A DNA stretch of 8,360 bases, from positions 63,197 to 71,556 of the forward strand of contig JABMDE010000075.1 in assembly GCA_015904055.1 (NCBI GenBank), in the 5' to 3' direction. Positions 5,034 to 8,360 of the stretch are shown here, piece by piece (positions within the stretch are counted from its first letter, which is position 1; each line of letters opens with the position of its first letter). The notes below the pieces were generated by a model. That model was not told where the DNA came from and ran no database searches. It saw only the letters and a program-made list of their open reading frames with translations. A program made the position numbers and the translations under genes. Origin of the DNA: Nitrospira sp. Lineage in GTDB: Bacteria > Nitrospirota > Nitrospiria > Nitrospirales > Nitrospiraceae.

Positions 5034-5975
5034 ATGTGTACACGAACCAACATCACGATGTGGGGGCTGGTCATGGCTGTGACGCTCGCAGCCAATCCGG
5101 TCTGGGCTGAACCTCTTTCTGTTCAAGAAAGAGATGCAATCACGCGGCTCGGCTCGGCACAGGGTCGTGCCATCAGTGAGATTAATCCTTTACTCGATCA
5201 AGTAAGCAAGGCCGGTGAACGAGGGCTTCCCACCGATTCGTTGCTCAATAAGGTGAAGGAAGGTTTGGCAAAGGGGGTTGAACCGACTCGCATCGATCCG
5301 GTACTGCGGCAGATGACATCTCGTCTTGAATCCGCTCACGAAGTCTTGGAGGAAGCGAAATCCCGCGGCATAGCGGAAGGAAACCGGCAGCGCGCGCTGG
5401 AAACGATGGCAGAAGCCTTGGCAAGGGGAGCTACCAAGGATGAAGTGCGTGAACTGAGCCGCTTGTCGCAAGAGGGCCGACATAAAGCCACACAGGAAGA
5501 GCTAGCAGCCGGGGCCAAGGGTTTGGCTGTGATGAAAGAAGGCCGAATCCCTTCCAAAGAAGGGACCGCCTTGGTCGGGGAGGGGATACGCCAGGGCTAT
5601 CGCTCGTCGGAACTTCTGGATCTTGGCCGGGAAGTCAAACGCCGTGGGGCTGATTTCGAGGAGGGTCGTGCCAGCCTGCAAGAGCTGCGCGAACAAGTCA
5701 GCCGGGGTGAGAAAGGTGATCGGCTGTTCCGAGATGATCGCAGCGGCTCAGGTAGGGGCGATCGCGAACACCGCGAAGATCGCGGCGATCGAGGAAGTCG
5801 TGAAGACTCCGGGCGCGATCGATCCGATCGTCACGACAGATCAGGCGGCGATCGATCCGATCGCATCGATCGTCCAGAGAAAGCAGATCGTGCTGAAGGA
5901 TCTGACCGCATGGAACGCCCTGAAAAAGTTGATCGGCCAGAGCGGTCAGACCGCTCAGGCCGAGGCCGTGACTGA
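5034..5975 (+). CDS. exported helical-repeat protein with Asp/Arg-rich tail
   Basis: The protein has 313 residues from ATG 5034, which lies 4 bases after the lipoprotein stop and suggests translational coupling; no clear ribosome site is seen. The frame is open back to an ATG at 4938, but that start would overlap the lipoprotein gene and bury the signal peptide. ATG 5058 is a second option. Residues 1-25 are a signal peptide (WGLVMAVTLAANPVWA, cleavage before Glu26). Residues 30-225 are charged amphipathic helices with a loosely repeated pattern of 'G-[LV]-x-x-[DER]-x-[LI]' turns, for example RGLPTDSLLNKVKEGLAKG, KGVEPTRIDPVL, RGATKDEVREL and QGYRSSELLDL. Residues 229-313 are a disordered Asp/Arg/Ser/Gly tail with repeated DRSDR, RPEK and DRPERSDRS. 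No cysteine occurs after the signal peptide. I recognise no named family. Placement suggests that it is a product or effector of the sigma-factor operon in the periplasm. Confidence 0.8.
   Translation: MCTRTNITMWGLVMAVTLAANPVWAEPLSVQERDAITRLGSAQGRAISEINPLLDQVSKAGERGLPTDSLLNKVKEGLAKGVEPTRIDPVLRQMTSRLESAHEVLEEAKSRGIAEGNRQRALETMAEALARGATKDEVRELSRLSQEGRHKATQEELAAGAKGLAVMKEGRIPSKEGTALVGEGIRQGYRSSELLDLGREVKRRGADFEEGRASLQELREQVSRGEKGDRLFRDDRSGSGRGDREHREDRGDRGSREDSGRDRSDRHDRSGGDRSDRIDRPEKADRAEGSDRMERPEKVDRPERSDRSGRGRD
5718..5972 (+). repeat. Asp/Arg tail repeats rich in GATCG
   Basis: The tail-coding DNA is crowded with GATCG and CGATCG because Asp-Arg is mostly written GAT-CG(N). A 16-base direct repeat, GCGATCGATCCGATCG, occurs at 5815-5830 and 5848-5863, 33 bases (11 codons) apart and in the same frame, encoding RDRSDR both times. 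The regularity is explained by coding, but such repeats can also slip or recombine. Confidence 0.8.
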
Positions 5976-6057
5976 TACGGATACAACTCAGCACTCATAA
6001 CTGTATCTGCATCGACCCTCCACTTGCGCGATCGTTTCTTTTGCTCAAATGGCATTT

Positions 6058-6088
6058 CCTGCATGAGACGACCCTGCTAGAATGCAGG
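6058..6088 (+). promoter_or_regulatory. inverted repeat overlapping the promoter of the tRNA-enzyme gene
   Basis: CCTGCAT at 6058-6064 and ATGCAGG at 6082-6088 are perfect 7-base inverted arms with 17 bases between them. They bracket the -10 element. They could be an operator half-site pair or a chance match; the spacing is long for a simple dimer site. Confidence 0.3.
6075..6083 (+). promoter_or_regulatory. extended -10 promoter element, possible leaderless start
   Basis: TGCTAGAAT at 6075-6083 fits an extended -10 (TGn plus TAGAAT, five of six). The -35 position 17 bases upstream, TTTCCT at 6055-6060, is poor, as is common for extended -10 promoters. Initiation 6-8 bases after the hexamer would fall at 6089-6091, on the A of the ATG at 6090. 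No ribosome site at a normal distance precedes that ATG. Confidence 0.4.
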
Positions 6089-6089
6089 C

Positions 6090-8360
6090 ATGGATGTCAT
6101 CGCCACGCATAGCAATGCGGATTTTGACGGCCTTGCGTCCATGGTGGCAGCCCGCAAACTCTATCCGGACGCGAAACTCATTATCCCCGCTGGCGCTCAG
6201 GAAACACTGCGTAATTTTCTCTCCGTGCAGGACCTCGGCATTACCAAACTCAAAGATGTTGATCTCGCACAAGTAACCAGGCTGGTATTGGTCGACACCC
6301 AGGAGCCTGATCGAATCGGCGCGTTCAAGTTGTGCCTTGAGAATCCGTCCGTTGAAGTTGTCGTGTTCGATCATCATGTCGATCATGACTCACCCTATGC
6401 CGGTCGCTCGAAGCAGTCCGTCGTGGAATCGGTCGGCGCGACGGCGACTATTCTCGTAGAGATACTCCACCGTCAGCACATTGCGATCACCCCATTTGAG
6501 GCAACCGTCATGGCGCTGGGGCTTTACGAAGAAACCGGCTCATTTGCCTTTGCCTCAACCACTGCTCGCGATCTGGAGGCCGGCGCGGTGCTCATTGCAG
6601 CCGGTGCGGACTTGAACTTAGTTTCAGACACTCTGCGCCGTCCCCTCGATCCGGATGCTATTACGTTGTTGAACGATTTCTTAGAGCACAGCGACGTCCA
6701 TTATCTCGAAGGTCGCAAGGTGCTGGTAGCCACGAGCACGATCGACCGCTGCCGCGGCGACGCGGCCGGCGTGGTGCATATGCTGGCCGATATGCAAGGA
6801 GTCGATGCCGTCGTCGTGGCGGTGATGATGGAAGACCGGGTGCAGGTGATCGGGCGAAGCCGCAGGCCAGAGATCGACGTCGGGTGGATCGCACGTGAGT
6901 TCGGCGGCGGGGGCCATGCAGTGGCGGCATCCGCCACAGTCAAGAAACACACCGTGGCGGAGGTCAAGGAGCGGATCGTTCAACTGCTCACGACACACTA
7001 TCGCCCCACCTTGCTCGCCCAAGATGTCATGACCCGACCGGTGAAAGCGGTCGGCGCGGACACCGCCATCGGCGAGGCCGGACAGCAGATGACGAATTAC
7101 GGCGTAAATGTATTTCCTGTGCTTGATGAGAAGGATCATTATGCCGGAATTGTCAGTCGGGAGCTGATTCAGAAAGCCTTGTTTCACCGGCTGGGTAAGG
7201 AGCCTGTCCTGGTCATTATGCAGACAGATGTCTATACGGCAAAGCCGGACACCCCGTTTCATCACATCGAGCTCGCAATGATCGAACGGAACCAGCGCTT
7301 TGTGCCGGTCGTGAAGGAAGCCACGGTCATTGGTGTCATTACCAGGACGGATCTGCTGCGGACCTTGCACGACGATGTGCTGAAGATTGCCAGGAAGCGG
7401 ACCCTTCGCCCGGGTGAATCAGAGCATGAAATAGGTGGGCCGCATCGTAACGTGAAAGGATTGTTCCAGAGCCGTCTGCCACGGAACGTGGTCACCTTGC
7501 TTGAAGAGGCGGGACGGTTGGCCGATCGTTCCGATGTCACACTTTTTGTCGTGGGCGGTTGTGTGAGGGATCTGCTCCTTGGCATCCAGAATTTAGACTT
7601 GGATTTGGTGGTGGAAGGAAATGGGATCGCCTATGCGCGCAAGCTCGGCGAGGTGCTGCATGCGCGGGTCACGGTGCATGAGCGGTTCGGGACCGCAGTC
7701 CTCCTGTTGCCGGATGGGTTCACGCTCGATGTGGCCACCGCAAGGACAGAGTATTACGAGTACCCCACGGCCCTACCGACGGTGGAGCAGAGTTCGATCA
7801 AGAAAGATCTCTACCGGCGTGATTTCACGATTAATGCGCTGGCTATCCGCTTGAACGAACAGGGCTTCGGGGATGTACTGGACTTTTACGGCGGGCAGCG
7901 GGATTTGAATGACAAGGTCGTGCGGGTGTTGCACGGGTTGAGTTTTGTCGAAGATCCGACCAGGGTATTTCGCGCCATTCGCTTTGAGCGACGGTTTGGA
8001 TTTCATTTAGGCCGGGATACTCGCGCCTTGATCGCTGGGGCCGTCAAGATGGATTTATTTCATCGGCTGTCCGGCCATCGTGTACTTGAAGAATTAAAGT
8101 TGTTACTGGGCGAGCGGGAGCCGAAACATGCCATTCAGCGTTTGGCGGATTTCGATCTGCTGAAGTTTATTCATCCCAAACTAGTGTGGACCAATCGATT
8201 GAAGGCACTGTTGGATGCCATTGAGCAGGCAGTGGATTGGTATCAATTGCTGTATCTCGACCGGAAGATGGAGCCGTGGCTTGTCTATATGATGGGACTG
8301 ATGGAGGTCTTGCCTGAACGTGCGGTGACAGAGGTACTCAAACGATTTCCCTTCTCTGAA
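6090..8360 (+). CDS. DHH/DHHA1-CBS-CBS-tRNA nucleotidyltransferase fusion, 3' end outside window
   Basis: The frame is open from ATG 6090 to the right edge (757 codons). An in-frame stop at 6078 makes 6090 the earliest ATG. Residues 1-290 form a DHH/DHHA1 phosphoesterase-like unit: HSNADFDG (7-14), LVDTQEPD, DHH at 94-96, EETGSF, and the DHHA1 GGGGH at 272-276. Two CBS domains follow, about 309-362 (DVMTRPV...GVNVFPVLD) and 371-430 (VIMQTDVYTAKPDTPF...VIGVITRTDLL), likely adenylate sensors. From about 465 the class II polynucleotide adenylyl/tRNA CCA transferase begins: GGCVRD at 489-494, the metal-binding DLD at 503-505, RRDFTINAL at 576-584 and the nucleotide-choosing EDPTR at 621-625, then the start of the RNA-binding helices. 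Such fusions act in tRNA 3'-end CCA completion; in some bacteria the work is split into CC- and A-adding enzymes, and the two cannot be separated here. The N-terminal half resembles oligonucleotide/c-di-nucleotide hydrolases. All visible catalytic motifs are intact. Roughly 100-140 C-terminal residues should lie beyond the edge. Confidence 0.93.
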   Translation, partial: MDVIATHSNADFDGLASMVAARKLYPDAKLIIPAGAQETLRNFLSVQDLGITKLKDVDLAQVTRLVLVDTQEPDRIGAFKLCLENPSVEVVVFDHHVDHDSPYAGRSKQSVVESVGATATILVEILHRQHIAITPFEATVMALGLYEETGSFAFASTTARDLEAGAVLIAAGADLNLVSDTLRRPLDPDAITLLNDFLEHSDVHYLEGRKVLVATSTIDRCRGDAAGVVHMLADMQGVDAVVVAVMMEDRVQVIGRSRRPEIDVGWIAREFGGGGHAVAASATVKKHTVAEVKERIVQLLTTHYRPTLLAQDVMTRPVKAVGADTAIGEAGQQMTNYGVNVFPVLDEKDHYAGIVSRELIQKALFHRLGKEPVLVIMQTDVYTAKPDTPFHHIELAMIERNQRFVPVVKEATVIGVITRTDLLRTLHDDVLKIARKRTLRPGESEHEIGGPHRNVKGLFQSRLPRNVVTLLEEAGRLADRSDVTLFVVGGCVRDLLLGIQNLDLDLVVEGNGIAYARKLGEVLHARVTVHERFGTAVLLLPDGFTLDVATARTEYYEYPTALPTVEQSSIKKDLYRRDFTINALAIRLNEQGFGDVLDFYGGQRDLNDKVVRVLHGLSFVEDPTRVFRAIRFERRFGFHLGRDTRALIAGAVKMDLFHRLSGHRVLEELKLLLGEREPKHAIQRLADFDLLKFIHPKLVWTNRLKALLDAIEQAVDWYQLLYLDRKMEPWLVYMMGLMEVLPERAVTEVLKRFPFSE

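Noticed and set aside
4459..5043. 194-residue open frame on the - strand over the CBM48 genes
   Set aside because: It runs antisense across two well-supported genes and the gap between them, with no family features.
5978..6009. Hairpin (CGGATACA / TGTATCTG, 16-base loop) after the sigma operon, considered as a terminator
   Set aside because: The stem is short and A/T-rich with one G-T pair, the loop is large, and no T-run follows. Termination here may be rho-dependent or elsewhere.
6681..7370. 229-residue open frame on the - strand inside the DHH/CBS gene
   Set aside because: The opposite strand carries an unbroken set of conserved DHHA1 and CBS motifs in the same interval; the - frame has no domain or start signal.

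Overview
All genes in this window lie on the + strand, and no gap between genes exceeds about 165 bases. Protein content points to a Gram-negative (diderm) bacterium. It encodes an outer-membrane barrel-like protein, a lipoprotein with a clear lipobox, several exported proteins, an ECF sigma/anti-sigma pair, and a DHH-CBS-tRNA nucleotidyltransferase fusion of the kind seen in Nitrospirota, Aquificota and Desulfobacterota/Geobacter-type lineages. The combination of DUF5666-like proteins, CBM48 ('isoamylase early-set') anti-sigma factors and this fused tRNA enzyme is most reminiscent of Nitrospira. That assignment is an inference from remembered gene content, not a measurement.

Layout. (1) 1-1343: the 3' part of a DUF5666-like repeat protein whose true start is off the left edge. 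(2) 1415-2086: an exported, extremely Asp/Arg-rich low-complexity protein, followed by a strong hairpin (2109-2141). (3) 2251-3180: an outer-membrane beta-barrel protein resembling the MetA-pathway/transporter family. (4) 3297-5975: a probable four-gene operon. It encodes an ECF sigma factor, a membrane anti-sigma factor with a periplasmic CBM48-like glycan-binding domain, a lipoprotein made almost only of a second CBM48-like domain, and an exported helical protein with another Asp/Arg-rich tail. A plausible sigma70-type promoter sits at 3206-3234. (5) 6090-8360 and beyond the right edge: a large DHH/DHHA1/CBS/CBS/class II tRNA nucleotidyltransferase fusion, truncated by the window, with an extended -10 element placed so that the transcript could start at the ATG.

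Working model (inference). The 3297-5975 cluster looks like an envelope-sensing regulatory unit. The anti-sigma factor would hold the sigma factor at the inner membrane and sample the periplasm with a carbohydrate-binding module. The lipoprotein carries a sister domain that could bind the same ligand or partner. The last gene and the similar Asp/Arg-rich protein upstream would be exported structural or effector proteins. The fused tRNA enzyme appears to be an independent housekeeping transcription unit.
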